This document shows, one piece after another, positions 24,508-34,223 of a DNA stretch of 38,363 nucleotides; positions within the stretch are counted from its first letter, which is position 1, and every line of letters starts with the position of its first letter. The DNA is from an uncultured Prochlorococcus sp. (GTDB taxonomy: Bacteria > Cyanobacteriota > Cyanobacteriia > PCC-6307 > Cyanobiaceae): contig CACAST010000011.1 in NCBI GenBank assembly GCA_902535185.1, positions 1 through 38,363 of the forward strand. The letters run 5' to 3'. Made by a program: the position numbers and the translations under genes. Under the pieces are notes generated by a model. It did not search any database. It saw nothing but the letters and a program-made list of their open reading frames with translations, and was not told the origin of the DNA.

Positions 24508-26073
24508 ATGAATGAAATTGTATGGCCAACAATTGACTCTGAACATTTAATTGTTGATTCAAAGCAAATGTTGATATTAGAGAAAGAAATGTTTTCTGAT
24601 GGAATGCCAAAAGAAGCATTGATGGAAAAAGCTGGTATCCAAATTAGTAAATGGCTCTTAAAAAAGAAACCTCTTCTCAAGCATGGAATAACTGTTTTTA
24701 TAGGTCCTGGGCATAATGGCGGGGATGGTGCAGTAATAGCTAGAGAACTTTTTTTGAGGGGTTTTTATGTTCAGGTATGGTGTCCATTCCCGATAAAAAA
24801 AACATTAACAAATAACCATCTTAATTATCTTACATCTATTGGGGTCACAAAATTAGTAGAGCCTCCCGATGCAAATGGGAAAGAGCTTTGGATTGATGCA
24901 GTTTTTGGTAATAATCAAACAAGAAAAGTTGATGAAAAATTAATTAAACTGTTTAATCAAAAATTTCATAAAAAATATGGAAAGGTAATTAGTATTGATA
25001 TTCCAACAGGATTATGTCCTGATAAAGGAGAGCCTTTTTTAGATAACGCAGTAAGGGCAGACTATACCTTGGCCATTGGTCTTTATAAGATTGGGTTGAT
25101 CCAAGATTCTGCTTTGCCTTTTATTGGAGAATTGCACCGTATAGATGTTGGGATGCCTACTAGTAAACTTTCCAAAGTTGATAAAAAGATTTTTAAGGTT
25201 ACTTACAAAGATATAAAAAATATTGATTTACCTTCTTTACCAAAAAATTACAACAAATATCAAAGAGGTAGGACCTTACTAATAGCCGGAAGTGAAAAAT
25301 ATCCTGGTGCCGCATACTTGGCATTAAAAGGGGCTATATCAAGTGGGGCAGGCTATATCTCGGCTGTCCTTCCTGAGTTAGTTGCTGAATCTATTTGGCA
25401 AGTTGCTCCAGAAATAGTTTTAAAAGATACTATGCAATCTAATCAACATGGAAATGCATCTTTATTTAGTGCATTAAAAAATATTGATTTAAGTGCATTT
25501 GATTCAGTAGCTGTTGGTCCTGGAATAGGAGTTGATAATGATGATTGGCAAAAATCAAAAGACTATCTTATGGATTATGGAGGGTTATTGATATTGGACG
25601 CAGATGCACTTAATAGAATTTCGGAATCTAAGTTAGGGTCAAATTTTTTTTTAGAGAGAAAATTTAAAACATGGATTACACCACATAGCAAAGAATTTCG
25701 AAGATTATTCCCTAATATCAATTCTGCTACCAATGTCAGGCTAGCTCTTGATGCAGCAAAAGAATTTAATATTAGTATTTTATTTAAGGGAGCTAACAGC
25801 ATAGTTGCTGATAGTAAAAAAGTTTGGCAACTTTTCGGAACCGATTCACAGACAGCTCGAGCTGGATTGGGTGATCTTTTATCTGGATTTATAGCTGGCA
25901 GTTCTGCTATTGATTCAACCTTTTGTAGAAACATAACAACTGATTTTTTTGTTAAATACGTACTTTTGCATTCATTTGCTGCATCAAAGTGTAAAAAAGG
26001 GTCAAATGCATCTGCTATTGGTGGCGAATTGTCAAAATTAATGAGAAATATAAAAATGAGACAAATATCTTGA
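24508..26073 (+). CDS. nnr: Bifunctional NAD(P)H-hydrate epimerase / ADP-dependent hydrate dehydratase
   Basis: 521 residues; a fusion of YjeF_N epimerase (about 1-230) and a ribokinase-like YjeF_C dehydratase (about 240-515). Together they repair hydrated NADH and NADPH. N-domain: MEKAGIQISKWLL, FIGPGHNGGDGAVIARELFL, WIDAVFGNN and SIDIPTGLCPDKGEP. C-domain: GRTLLIAGSEKYPGAAYLAL, VGPGIGVDN, LILDADALNRI, ITPHSKEFRRLFP and ARAGLGDLLSGFIAG, where the Asp is the catalytic residue; the usual GTGD reads GLGD here. The two-domain fused form is normal in bacteria. Start ATG (MNEIVWPTID). Confidence 0.93.
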   Translation: MNEIVWPTIDSEHLIVDSKQMLILEKEMFSDGMPKEALMEKAGIQISKWLLKKKPLLKHGITVFIGPGHNGGDGAVIARELFLRGFYVQVWCPFPIKKTLTNNHLNYLTSIGVTKLVEPPDANGKELWIDAVFGNNQTRKVDEKLIKLFNQKFHKKYGKVISIDIPTGLCPDKGEPFLDNAVRADYTLAIGLYKIGLIQDSALPFIGELHRIDVGMPTSKLSKVDKKIFKVTYKDIKNIDLPSLPKNYNKYQRGRTLLIAGSEKYPGAAYLALKGAISSGAGYISAVLPELVAESIWQVAPEIVLKDTMQSNQHGNASLFSALKNIDLSAFDSVAVGPGIGVDNDDWQKSKDYLMDYGGLLILDADALNRISESKLGSNFFLERKFKTWITPHSKEFRRLFPNINSATNVRLALDAAKEFNISILFKGANSIVADSKKVWQLFGTDSQTARAGLGDLLSGFIAGSSAIDSTFCRNITTDFFVKYVLLHSFAASKCKKGSNASAIGGELSKLMRNIKMRQIS

Positions 26074-26212
26074 AAGAAACAATTTAAGAGAGTTATTTAT
26101 AGTTTTAAACACATAAGTGTACAAATATTACTTGAAATCTGAAGCACACATTAAATATTTGGCCTTTTTTTGAAAAATGTAGGAGAGTTTTAGTACCTTA
26201 TTAGGTCAAAAA

Positions 26213-27154
26213 ATGGTCTCATCTCTACCAACTCAATCAGAACAACCCAAAAGGAGGAGTAATGATCCAATAAGCTGGTATTTGCAGAATATCGGTAGAG
26301 TTCCCTTATTAACACCTGCCGAGGAGATTGAATTGGGTAATCAAGTCCAGAAGATGATGATTCTTACCGAGGATGGACAATTAAATGAAAAGGTTAATGA
26401 TTTTACAACTCAGCAAAAAAGAACAATAAAAGTTGGTCGAAGAGCTAAAGAAAGAATGATGAAAGCTAATCTAAGATTAGTTGTCAGTGTAGCAAAAAAA
26501 TATCAAGGTAAAGGTCTGGAATTACTTGATTTAGTACAAGAGGGTTCTCTTGGGTTGGAGAGAGCAGTTGAAAAATTTGATCCTACAAGAGGATACAAGT
26601 TTTCAACTTATGCCTTTTGGTGGATTAGGCAGAGCATGACAAGAGCTATTGCTTGTCAATCAAGAACAATCCGTTTACCTGTTCACTTAAGTGAAAGGTT
26701 AGCTTCTATTCGAAAAGTTAGTAGAGATTTGGCTCATAAGTTAGGTGCTATGCCAAGCAGAATTGAAATTGCAGAAGCAATGGAAATTGATGTTGAAGAA
26801 TTGGATTCTGTTTTAAGACAAGCTTTATCTACAAGTAGTTTAGATGCTCCAGTAAATGGTGATGATGGCAGGAGCTTCTTAGGTGATTTAATTGCAGATA
26901 GTAATAATGAAGAGCCTTTAGATCAAGTTGAACAGAAAATGCATCAAGAGCAACTTGGCAAGTGGTTAAGTCATTTAAGCGAGCAAGAACAACATGTTCT
27001 CAAACTAAGGTTTGGACTTGATGCAAATGAGAGACATACGCTTGCAGAAATTGGAAGACTATTGGAAGTTTCTAGAGAAAGAGTAAGACAAGTTGAACTC
27101 AAGGCGCTTAGAAAATTAAGGAATTTAACCAGGAAATTACCTAGCGGTATTTAA
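26213..27154 (+). CDS. Group 2 (SigA-like, non-essential type) RNA polymerase sigma-70 factor
   Basis: 313 residues without the long acidic region 1.1 of the principal SigA. Region 1.2: DPISWYLQNIGRVPLLTPAE. Region 2: ANLRLVVSVAKKYQGKGLELLDLVQEG, then FSTYAFWWIRQSMTRAIA, which recognises the -10. Region 3: IRLPVHLSERLASI. Region 4: LRFGLDANERHTLAEIG and SRERVRQVELKALRKLR, the -35-reading helix-turn-helix. This is the cyanobacterial SigB/C/D-like type that alters transcription under stress or light/dark cycles; which one it is cannot be told from sequence alone. It ends one base before the stop of pdhA on the other strand. The 139-base upstream gap shows no clear promoter. Confidence 0.93.
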   Translation: MVSSLPTQSEQPKRRSNDPISWYLQNIGRVPLLTPAEEIELGNQVQKMMILTEDGQLNEKVNDFTTQQKRTIKVGRRAKERMMKANLRLVVSVAKKYQGKGLELLDLVQEGSLGLERAVEKFDPTRGYKFSTYAFWWIRQSMTRAIACQSRTIRLPVHLSERLASIRKVSRDLAHKLGAMPSRIEIAEAMEIDVEELDSVLRQALSTSSLDAPVNGDDGRSFLGDLIADSNNEEPLDQVEQKMHQEQLGKWLSHLSEQEQHVLKLRFGLDANERHTLAEIGRLLEVSRERVRQVELKALRKLRNLTRKLPSGI

Positions 27155-27155
27155 T

Positions 27156-28229
27156 CTAATCTTCTGCCCAAATATATTTGGTTAACTCTTGTGAAGGGGG
27201 TTCGGGAGCTTCAATAGCATTTTTAACTGACTCCGATATCTCTGCATCAATTTTCTTTTCAATAGTTTTTAATTCTTCTTCCGTTGCGAAATTACCGTCA
27301 ACAATTTCTTTGGCTAATTTCTTAATAGGATCTCTTTTTCCCCAAAACTCCTTCTCTTTTTCAGACCTTAATTCATCTGGATCTGCAAGAGAATGTCCTC
27401 TATATCTATAAGTCAAACATTCTAAAAGTGTAGGGCCATCTCCAGCTCTAGCGCGCTCAATTGCTCTTTGTGCTGCTCCTCTAACTGCTAATACATCCAT
27501 TCCATCAACTTCCTCGCCGTGCATGCCAAAAGCAGACGCTTTTCTCCAAATTTCAGGATTACTAGTAGCTCTGTCGTGAGCCATACCAATAGCCCATTTA
27601 TTATTTTCAACAACAAAAATTATGGGCAATTTCCATAACTGGGCCATATTTAAACATTCAAAAAACTGCCCATTATTGCAAGTCCCATCCCCAAAGAATG
27701 CTGCAGTTACAGCATCACTATTACTATTACCAGCGACTTCCTTTTTGTATTTACTTGAAAAGGCTGCCCCTAAGGCTACTGGAATTCCCTCTCCAATAAA
27801 TGCATATCCTCCCAGTAAGTGATGCTCTCTTGAAAATAAGTGCATGGATCCACCTCGGCCTTTGCTACAACCAGTAGCTTTACCAAAAAGTTCACTCATT
27901 ACTTCAAATGAGGGGACTCCCGCACTTAGTGCATGAACATGATCGCGATAAGTACTACAAAACCAATCATGTTTCTTTTTCATGGCGCCAATTACTCCCG
28001 TGCTTATAGCCTCTTGACCGTTATATAAATGAACGAAACCAAACATTTTTCCCCTGTAATACATTTCTGCACACTTATCTTCAAATCTACGCCCAAGAGT
28101 CATGTCTTCATAAAGAAATAATCCGGTTTCTCGATCTAATTCGGCTTTTTTTATGTCTTGAAGATTTGAGATTCTCTCTACGTGTGTTTCCAAGAAAAAT
28201 ACCTTAACGAAGTTTTGATTTGTTAACAT
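27156..28229 (-). CDS. pdhA: Pyruvate dehydrogenase E1 component, alpha subunit
   Basis: 357 residues. With the beta subunit (not in this window) it decarboxylates pyruvate using thiamine diphosphate and passes the acetyl group to lipoyl-E2. Blocks: [79 protein letters not shown], the TPP/Mg motif [20 protein letters not shown], and [18 protein letters not shown] with the regulatory-loop region. Start taken as ATG at 28227-28229; the first roughly 20 residues ([20 protein letters not shown]) look less conserved, so a later start is possible. Divergent from zipN. Confidence 0.95.
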   Translation of the reverse strand: MLTNQNFVKVFFLETHVERISNLQDIKKAELDRETGLFLYEDMTLGRRFEDKCAEMYYRGKMFGFVHLYNGQEAISTGVIGAMKKKHDWFCSTYRDHVHALSAGVPSFEVMSELFGKATGCSKGRGGSMHLFSREHHLLGGYAFIGEGIPVALGAAFSSKYKKEVAGNSNSDAVTAAFFGDGTCNNGQFFECLNMAQLWKLPIIFVVENNKWAIGMAHDRATSNPEIWRKASAFGMHGEEVDGMDVLAVRGAAQRAIERARAGDGPTLLECLTYRYRGHSLADPDELRSEKEKEFWGKRDPIKKLAKEIVDGNFATEEELKTIEKKIDAEISESVKNAIEAPEPPSQELTKYIWAED

Positions 28230-28342
28230 TCTAAGCCGTGAAGGGCGATTTTCATGATTTTTTTTAATAACTCTGTAAGACCTTGTGAAAAAATTTTTTA
28301 ACTTGATAAAATTTATCTAAGAATTTTCAATAGGATATTTGT

Positions 28343-30448
28343 TTGGAACTTCCTTTAGACCATTTTCGTTTAATTGGCGTAAGCCCCTCTGCAACTTCTG
28401 AGGAAATATTAAGGGCGTTTCAATTGCGGTTAGATAAAACACCTGATGAAGGTTTTACTTTTGAAGTTTTAACTCAAAGATCTGAGTTGCTTCGCCTCAC
28501 TGCCGATCTACTTACAGATCCAGAAAGCAGAAGAGAGTATGAAAATTTGTTATTAAATGGGAATTTTGGATTGGATTTTCCCTCAAATAGAGAAGTGGCA
28601 GGATTAATACTTCTTTGGGAATCGGGTTCACCAAAAGAAGCGTTTAAAATCACGAGAAAAGCATTGCAGCCTCCACAAACTCCCGCTTTAGGAAGTAGTA
28701 GAGAAGCTGATTTAACATTATTGGCTGCTTTAACAGCTAGAGATTCTGCAATTCAAGAACAACAGCTTAGATCCTATTCAAACGCGGCAGACTTTCTACA
28801 AGAAGGTATACAACTTCTACAAAGAATGGGAAAGCTTGGAGACATAAGAAAAGAACTTGAAGAAGACTTGGGTGCTTTGCTTCCTTACAGAATCCTAGAT
28901 CTACTTAGTAGGGATCTTAATGATCAAGAGTCTCACAAAAAAGGCTTAAGTATGTTGGAAAATTTAATAATTAAAAGAGGTGGTTTAGAAGGTAATAATA
29001 AATCTGAATATAAAGATTATTTAAATCAGCAAGAGTTTGAAGCTTTTTTTCAACAAATTAAGCCATTTTTGACAGTGCAAGAACAGATTGATTTGTTTCT
29101 TGAATTACAAAAAAGAGGATCATTAGAAGCAGGATTTTTAGCTTTTCTATCCTTAACAGCTATTGGTTTCTTTAGAAGAAAGCCAGAAAAATTATTTGAA
29201 GCGAGGAGAATTTTAAAAAAACTAAATTTATCCGGTCTTGATTCAATGCCTCTAGTTGGTTGTTTAGATTTGCTTTTAGCTGATATTGAACAAGCCTCAG
29301 CAAGGTTTTCCAGTAGTTCTGATGAAAATTTACGAGAATGGCTTAATAGTTATTCTGAAAATAAGTTAGAAGCGATATGTATTTTCTGTAAAAATTGGTT
29401 AGAGAATGATGTTTTAGTTGGGTATAGAGACATTGAATCAAAAGAGGTTGATTTAGATTCTTGGTTTGAAGACAGAGAAATTCAAGAATTTATTGAAAAA
29501 TTAGAAAAGAAATCAAATAAAATTACAATTAGGTCAAATCTTCAGAACCAACAGATTGAGAAGGAATCCTCCACAAAAACGACTGAAGACTTAGATAATT
29601 TATTGGACAATATTGATGAAAGAAAATTACCTTGGCCTGGAGGTATAAAACGAAATTATGAAAAGGTTGAGATCAAAGAAAATGATTTCAATGAGGAATA
29701 CTTTAAGAAAAAGCCAATAGAGTTTTATAATTTTTTAATTGAAAAAATTGCTGAATTAAAATTTAGTTTTGGGGAATTCTTAAAGGATAAGGAAATTTTT
29801 AATCGGTCGCCTTATTTAATTTATATCTATGCTTTTTTGATCTTATTTGCATTTGGTATTGGTATTGGATTTTTAAGAAATAATTTAAAAAAATCAATTC
29901 AGGAAGAATCTATTTCTGAAAAACCTTTAATTGCAAAAGATAAAAATCAAAAGCTTAGTGAGATAAATATTATTCAAGAAATAAAAAAAAATCCTCCAAG
30001 TAAATTGAATTCTATTTCTGAGAAGTCTAATTCAATTAGATCCTATAAATTCAAAGAACTTAATACTGCTTCACCTTCTTTGGAAGATTTAAGGAATTTA
30101 ATTAATGCATGGCTTCTTAATAAAAGTAATTACTTAACGGGAAAGGGTGAAATTAATCTTTCTAAGATTGTTAGTAAAGGTCTAATTGATAGAACAATCG
30201 AAGAAAGACAGAACGATATCAAGAAAGGAATTTATAAAGAGATTAATTCCCAAATACGTAAGATTGATCTGGAATCGCAAACTTCATCTCGGATAGTTGT
30301 TTTAGTAGAATTGAATTATCTAGAGAGGTTAGTAAAGAATTCTGGAGAATTTATTAATGAAACATCTTTAAATCCCCTTAAAGTTAAATATATTTTGGGG
30401 TTTTCAAATAAATCGTGGAAATTGGTTGATTTCGTGAGCGGCTTGTAA
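28343..30448 (+). CDS. zipN: ZipN/Ftn2 (ARC6-like) divisome protein with J-like domain
   Basis: 701 residues, start TTG (MELPLDHFRLIGVSPSATSE). The cyanobacterial division factor that tethers and stabilises FtsZ at the membrane, related to plastid ARC6. Residues 1-70 form a J-like domain (LRLTADLLTDPESRREYENL) in which the HPD motif is replaced by TPD, so Hsp70 activation is unlikely. A helical-repeat region runs to about 350, then an acidic/lysine-rich linker. One membrane span lies at about 492-512 (IYIYAFLILFAFGIGIGFL). The C-terminal IMS/DUF4101-type domain (about 580-700) includes LEDLRNLINAWLLNKSNYLT and KSWKLVDF. Its partner FtsZ is coded 23 kb away. Confidence 0.9.
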   Translation: MELPLDHFRLIGVSPSATSEEILRAFQLRLDKTPDEGFTFEVLTQRSELLRLTADLLTDPESRREYENLLLNGNFGLDFPSNREVAGLILLWESGSPKEAFKITRKALQPPQTPALGSSREADLTLLAALTARDSAIQEQQLRSYSNAADFLQEGIQLLQRMGKLGDIRKELEEDLGALLPYRILDLLSRDLNDQESHKKGLSMLENLIIKRGGLEGNNKSEYKDYLNQQEFEAFFQQIKPFLTVQEQIDLFLELQKRGSLEAGFLAFLSLTAIGFFRRKPEKLFEARRILKKLNLSGLDSMPLVGCLDLLLADIEQASARFSSSSDENLREWLNSYSENKLEAICIFCKNWLENDVLVGYRDIESKEVDLDSWFEDREIQEFIEKLEKKSNKITIRSNLQNQQIEKESSTKTTEDLDNLLDNIDERKLPWPGGIKRNYEKVEIKENDFNEEYFKKKPIEFYNFLIEKIAELKFSFGEFLKDKEIFNRSPYLIYIYAFLILFAFGIGIGFLRNNLKKSIQEESISEKPLIAKDKNQKLSEINIIQEIKKNPPSKLNSISEKSNSIRSYKFKELNTASPSLEDLRNLINAWLLNKSNYLTGKGEINLSKIVSKGLIDRTIEERQNDIKKGIYKEINSQIRKIDLESQTSSRIVVLVELNYLERLVKNSGEFINETSLNPLKVKYILGFSNKSWKLVDFVSGL

Positions 30449-30495
30449 TTACAAACTTCAAGATCATCTATAATAATTAAAATTACTTTTTAATA

Positions 30496-31947
30496 ATGTT
30501 TGATGAACTCTCTTCACGCTTTGAAGACGCAGTAAAGGGTTTAAGAGGCGAAGCAAAAATTAGTGAAAATAATATTAACGATGCCTTGAAGGATGTAAAA
30601 CGAGCACTCCTTGATGCAGATGTTAGTTTGTCCGTCGTAAAAGAGTTTATATCAGATGTCAAGGATAAAGCAATTGGAGAAGAAGTAGTTAGGGGTGTAA
30701 ACCCAGGTCAAAAATTTATAGAAGTTGTAAATAAAGAATTGATTAACATTATGGGGAATGAAAATTCTCCATTAAACGAGAATGAAAAGAGTCCTACAGT
30801 CATTTTGATGGCTGGACTTCAGGGGGCCGGTAAAACAACTGCAACAGGAAAATTAGGACTTTATTTGAAGGAAAAAGATAAAAAAGTTCTTTTGGTTGCT
30901 GCAGATATTTATCGACCAGCAGCTGTGGAGCAGCTTAAAACATTGGGAAGTCAATATGACTTGGAAGTTTTTTCAGCTAAAGAAAAAAATAGAAAACCAG
31001 AAGAAATAGCAAAAGACGCATTGAATTTTGCTAGTGAAAATGATTTTAATTCGATAATTATTGACACCGCAGGAAGATTGCAAATTGATGATTCCATGAT
31101 GAGTGAAATGGTTCGAATAAAAGAAGTTTCTAATCCTGATGAAGTTTTGCTTGTTGTTGATTCTATGATTGGGCAAGAAGCTGCTGACTTAACTAAGTCA
31201 TTTCATGAAAAAGTAGGAATTTCAGGAGCGATATTAACTAAGTTGGATGGTGACTCAAGAGGCGGAGCTGCTTTATCAATAAGAAAAATAAGTGGTAAAC
31301 CAATCAAATTTATCGGTGTAGGTGAAAAAATAGAGGCATTGCAACCATTCCATCCAGAGAGAATGGCAAGCAGAATTCTGGGAATGGGCGATGTATTGAC
31401 ACTTGTTGAAAAAGCCCAAAAAGAAGTTGAACTTGCTGATGCTGAAGCAATGCAAAAGAAACTTCAAGAAGCGACATTTGATTTTAATGATTTTGTAAAG
31501 CAAATGAGATTAATTAAAAGGATGGGATCACTTGGTGGATTGATCAAATTGATTCCTGGAATGAATAAAATCGATGATGGAATGATCAAAGATGGAGAAG
31601 ATCAACTTAAGAAAATAGAATCTATGATCTCTTCTATGACTCTGGAGGAAAAACAAAAACCTGAGGTTCTTGCCGCTCAGCCATCAAGAAGACAAAGGAT
31701 TGCCCAGGGTAGCGGTTATGAAGCAAAAGATGTCGATAAAGTATTAGCTGATTTTCAAAGAATGAGAGGCTTTATGAAACAAATGTCTAACGGAGGAATG
31801 CCAGGAATGCCAGGAATGGGAGGAATGCCTGGAATGGGAGGAATGCCTGGAATGGGAGGAATGCCTGGAATGGGAGGTATGAGTGGCAATAAGCCAATGA
31901 AAAAACAAAAAAATAATAAAAAGAAAAAAGGTTTTGCCGATTTATAG
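30496..31947 (+). CDS. ffh: Signal recognition particle GTPase Ffh
   Basis: 483 residues. Binds the SRP RNA (ffs, 3816) and signal sequences of nascent membrane proteins, then docks on FtsY. N domain at 1-90; G domain with LMAGLQGAGKTTATGKLGLY, VAADIYRPAAVEQLK, IIDTAGRLQID and ILTKLDGDSRGGAALSI; M domain from about 325 (FNDFVKQMRLIKRMGSLGGL, IPGM). The GSGY motif (IAQGSGYEAKDV) and a Met-rich C-terminal tail built of GGMPGM repeats follow, ending in a run of Lys. Start ATG (MFDELSSRFEDAVKGLRGEA). First of a plus-strand run with rpsP and phoH. Confidence 0.97.
   Translation: MFDELSSRFEDAVKGLRGEAKISENNINDALKDVKRALLDADVSLSVVKEFISDVKDKAIGEEVVRGVNPGQKFIEVVNKELINIMGNENSPLNENEKSPTVILMAGLQGAGKTTATGKLGLYLKEKDKKVLLVAADIYRPAAVEQLKTLGSQYDLEVFSAKEKNRKPEEIAKDALNFASENDFNSIIIDTAGRLQIDDSMMSEMVRIKEVSNPDEVLLVVDSMIGQEAADLTKSFHEKVGISGAILTKLDGDSRGGAALSIRKISGKPIKFIGVGEKIEALQPFHPERMASRILGMGDVLTLVEKAQKEVELADAEAMQKKLQEATFDFNDFVKQMRLIKRMGSLGGLIKLIPGMNKIDDGMIKDGEDQLKKIESMISSMTLEEKQKPEVLAAQPSRRQRIAQGSGYEAKDVDKVLADFQRMRGFMKQMSNGGMPGMPGMGGMPGMGGMPGMGGMPGMGGMSGNKPMKKQKNNKKKKGFADL
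31804..31875 (+). repeat. 18-base tandem repeat in the ffh tail
   Basis: Three perfect copies of GGAATGCCTGGAATGGGA (31822-31839, 31840-31857, 31858-31875) and one copy with a single mismatch (31804-31821) code for Gly-Met-Pro-Gly-Met-Gly units. The near-identical DNA suggests recent expansion by slippage, so copy number probably varies among strains. Confidence 0.9.
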
Positions 31948-32001
31948 TTTCTATATTTTTACCTTTAAATGATATTATTATTAAAAACGCATTAATTTAA
32001 G

Positions 32002-32367
32002 ATGATTAAATTGCGCCTTAAGCGCTTTGGAAAGAAAAAAGAGGCAAGTTTCAGAATTGTTGCATGCAATAGTACTTCCAGAAGAGATGGTAGACCTCTA
32101 CAAGAGCTAGGTTTTTATAATCCAAGAACTAAGGAAACCAGACTTGACACAGAAGCTTTAAGAACAAGACTTACTCAGGGTGCTCAGCCGACTGATGTCG
32201 TGAGAACTTTATTAGAAAAGGGAGGGTTATTAGAAAAAACAGAAAGACCCTCTATCGCAATTGGTAAAGCAAAGTTAGAGAAGGATAAATTAGCTAAGGC
32301 TAAAACTCAAGACGAAAAAAATGATAGTATTAAGGCTGAAAGCGAGATTAATGAAGCTGAAAGCTAG
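32002..32367 (+). CDS. rpsP: 30S ribosomal protein S16
   Basis: 121 residues. Residues 1-80 are canonical S16 ([53 protein letters not shown]), which helps order 16S rRNA in small-subunit assembly. About 40 extra residues, rich in Lys, Glu and Ala ([18 protein letters not shown] onward), form a charged, probably disordered tail; such tails are common on picocyanobacterial S16. 54 bases after ffh, 36 before phoH. The ffh-rpsP pairing is conserved in many bacteria, where rimM and trmD follow; here trmD lies 3.3 kb further on. Confidence 0.97.
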   Translation: MIKLRLKRFGKKKEASFRIVACNSTSRRDGRPLQELGFYNPRTKETRLDTEALRTRLTQGAQPTDVVRTLLEKGGLLEKTERPSIAIGKAKLEKDKLAKAKTQDEKNDSIKAESEINEAES

Positions 32368-32403
32368 TGCTTTGATAAATTTTTATTCTTATTCAATAAC
32401 TAG

Positions 32404-33360
32404 ATGAAGGAAGTTTCCAAAACTGGTCACTTCAAAATTGATTTACCAAGCTCAGATGCGGCTACAGCATTATCTGGACCTGGTAATTCGTTTTTAAAAA
32501 AATTTGAGTCTCTTACAGGAGTTTCTTTAACTATAAGAGGCTTACAACTTGAGATGAACGGTGTTGTATCCAAAATTGAGAGAGCCTCAGCATTAGTAGA
32601 ACTAACAAGACCAATTTGGGAACAAGGGTTAGAAGTTCCAGAGGTTGATCTTAAAGCGGCTTTAAGTTCTTTAAATATGGGCGAATCGTCTTCACATGCT
32701 GAACTTGGAAAAAAAATTCTTGCGCGTTCTAAAGAAGGAAGATTTTTAAGACCTAGAACTATAAGGCAAAAAGAATATGTTGAATCAATTGAAAACTTTG
32801 ATCTTACGTTCGCAATTGGCCCAGCTGGAACTGGTAAGACATTTTTGGCAACTGTTTGCGCGGCAAGGCTATTGAACGAGAAAAAAATTGAAAAAATTGT
32901 TTTAACCAGACCAGCCGTAGAAGCTGGTGAAAGTTTAGGATTTCTACCTGGTGATTTGCAACAAAAAGTAGATCCATATTTAAGACCTTTATTTGATTCT
33001 TTACATAGTATTTTCGGTCTTGATAGAACAAATTCGTTAATTGATAAGGGAATTATTGAAGTTGCTCCTTTGGCATTTATGAGAGGAAGAACCTTAGATA
33101 ATTCTTTAATTATCTTGGATGAAGCACAAAATACTACTTGTTCTCAAATGAGAATGTTTTTGACCAGATTAGGAGAGAGATCAAAAATGGTTGTAAACGG
33201 AGATATTACACAAATTGATTTAAAAAAAGATCAGGAAAGCGGCCTTATTGAAGCATCGAGAATTTTCTCTGAAACTGAAGGTATAAAATTTTGTTATTTA
33301 AATATTGAAGATGTAGTTCGTCATCCTTTAGTTCAGAAAATTATTGAGGCTTATCAATAA
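32404..33360 (+). CDS. phoH: PhoH-like ATPase
   Basis: 318 residues. P-loop NTPase: Walker A AIGPAGTGKTFLA near residue 138 and Walker B LIILDEAQN, with the PhoH block KIVLTRPAVEAGESLGFLPG and the C-terminal FCYLNIEDVVRHPLVQKIIE. The N-terminal 100 residues (NSFLKKFESLTGVSLTIRG) look like a small KH/R3H-type nucleic-acid-binding region, as in PhoH/YbeZ. The family is linked to RNA metabolism with YbeY and Era; era lies 1.4 kb downstream, in keeping with the phoH-ybeY-era neighbourhood of other bacteria, but no ybeY is seen here. It probably shares the ffh-rpsP transcript. Confidence 0.92.
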   Translation: MKEVSKTGHFKIDLPSSDAATALSGPGNSFLKKFESLTGVSLTIRGLQLEMNGVVSKIERASALVELTRPIWEQGLEVPEVDLKAALSSLNMGESSSHAELGKKILARSKEGRFLRPRTIRQKEYVESIENFDLTFAIGPAGTGKTFLATVCAARLLNEKKIEKIVLTRPAVEAGESLGFLPGDLQQKVDPYLRPLFDSLHSIFGLDRTNSLIDKGIIEVAPLAFMRGRTLDNSLIILDEAQNTTCSQMRMFLTRLGERSKMVVNGDITQIDLKKDQESGLIEASRIFSETEGIKFCYLNIEDVVRHPLVQKIIEAYQ

Positions 33361-33432
33361 ATTTATAACTCTGGAGATCCGTACCCTGAAATTTTAAAAA
33401 TCAAGTAGAATAAATTTATATTTAAAAAAAAA

Positions 33433-34170
33433 ATGCCAGCAAGTAGTAATTTCAATCAAGCTATTCGTGAAGCACAATCTAGTTCAATTGTTGGACCTAA
33501 TGTTGTTCAAAAAGCTTTACCTTATGTAGGTGGAGGTATGGTTCTAACTTCTTTAGGCGTTTTAGCTGGTGTCTCACTCATAGCAACAAATCCTGCTCTT
33601 TTCCAGCCTCTTTCAATAATTGCATTAATTGCAGAATTGATTTTGTTTTTTATAGCCACAAGCGCTGCAAATAATGCAAATAATGCCAAGGCCCTTCCCT
33701 TGTTGACAGGATTTAGTTTATTAACTGGATTCACCTTAAGTGGAATTGTTGCTTTAGCAATAGGAACAATTGGTATCGGTTCGGTTGGAACAGCTGCATT
33801 AGCTACTGGTATAACTTTCGTCATTGCGTCTTACACTGGCCAAAGAATGAGTGATAGTGTTGGTCAAGCACTAAGTGGAGTTGTTGGTCTTGGATTGATA
33901 GGACTGCTTATAGCAATGTTTGTCCAATTAATTGGAGGATTCTTTGCTCCAGGAGTTTTTGGAGGTTCAGGACTTGAATTGATAATTGCAGGATTTGGAA
34001 CAGTCTTATTTGTTGCAATGTCTTTCGTTGATTTCTATACAATGCCAAGAAGATATAATGATGATCAATACCTTGCAGGAGCTTTAGGTATGTATTTAAC
34101 TTATATAAATCTTTTTGTTTTTATATTGAGATTAATGATTGCACTTCAAGGCGGTGGAAGAAGAGACTAA
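33433..34170 (+). CDS. Bax inhibitor-1 (BI-1/YccA-like) membrane protein
   Basis: 245 residues with seven predicted spans between about 28 and 240 after a soluble N-terminus (MPASSNFNQAIREAQSSSIV). Family features: alternating Gly/Ala-rich helices, ALATGITFVIASYTGQRMSD, FVAMSFVDFYTMPRRYNDDQ, then ALGMYLTYINLFVFILRLMI, the typical BI-1 end with its Asp in the last helices. BI-1 proteins are linked to proton-dependent calcium leak or, for YccA, to FtsH control; no specific role can be assigned here. A TAGAAT -10-like box lies at about 33406-33411, so it may have its own promoter. A strong terminator follows. Confidence 0.85.
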   Translation: MPASSNFNQAIREAQSSSIVGPNVVQKALPYVGGGMVLTSLGVLAGVSLIATNPALFQPLSIIALIAELILFFIATSAANNANNAKALPLLTGFSLLTGFTLSGIVALAIGTIGIGSVGTAALATGITFVIASYTGQRMSDSVGQALSGVVGLGLIGLLIAMFVQLIGGFFAPGVFGGSGLELIIAGFGTVLFVAMSFVDFYTMPRRYNDDQYLAGALGMYLTYINLFVFILRLMIALQGGGRRD

Positions 34171-34194
34171 ACACATTACGTAAATAACTAACCT

Positions 34195-34223
34195 AAAGCG
34201 TAGATTTGTTTCTACGCTTTTTT
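34195..34223 (+). terminator. Rho-independent terminator after the BI-1-like gene
   Basis: AAAGCGTAGA (34195-34204), loop TTTGTT, and TCTACGCTTT (34211-34220) make a perfect 10-base stem followed by a continuing T run (TTTTTT in total to 34223). The stem also lies right after the stop of the minus-strand 175-residue gene, so it may stop transcripts from both sides, though the minus-strand U-run is short. Confidence 0.85.

Noticed and set aside
26120-26135. NtcA site upstream of the sigma factor
   Set aside because: GTACAAATATTAC has only 7 bases between GTA and TAC, while NtcA needs 8.
28343-28550. A functional DnaJ co-chaperone domain in ZipN
   Set aside because: The J-like fold is there, but the HPD motif needed to activate Hsp70 is replaced by TPD.
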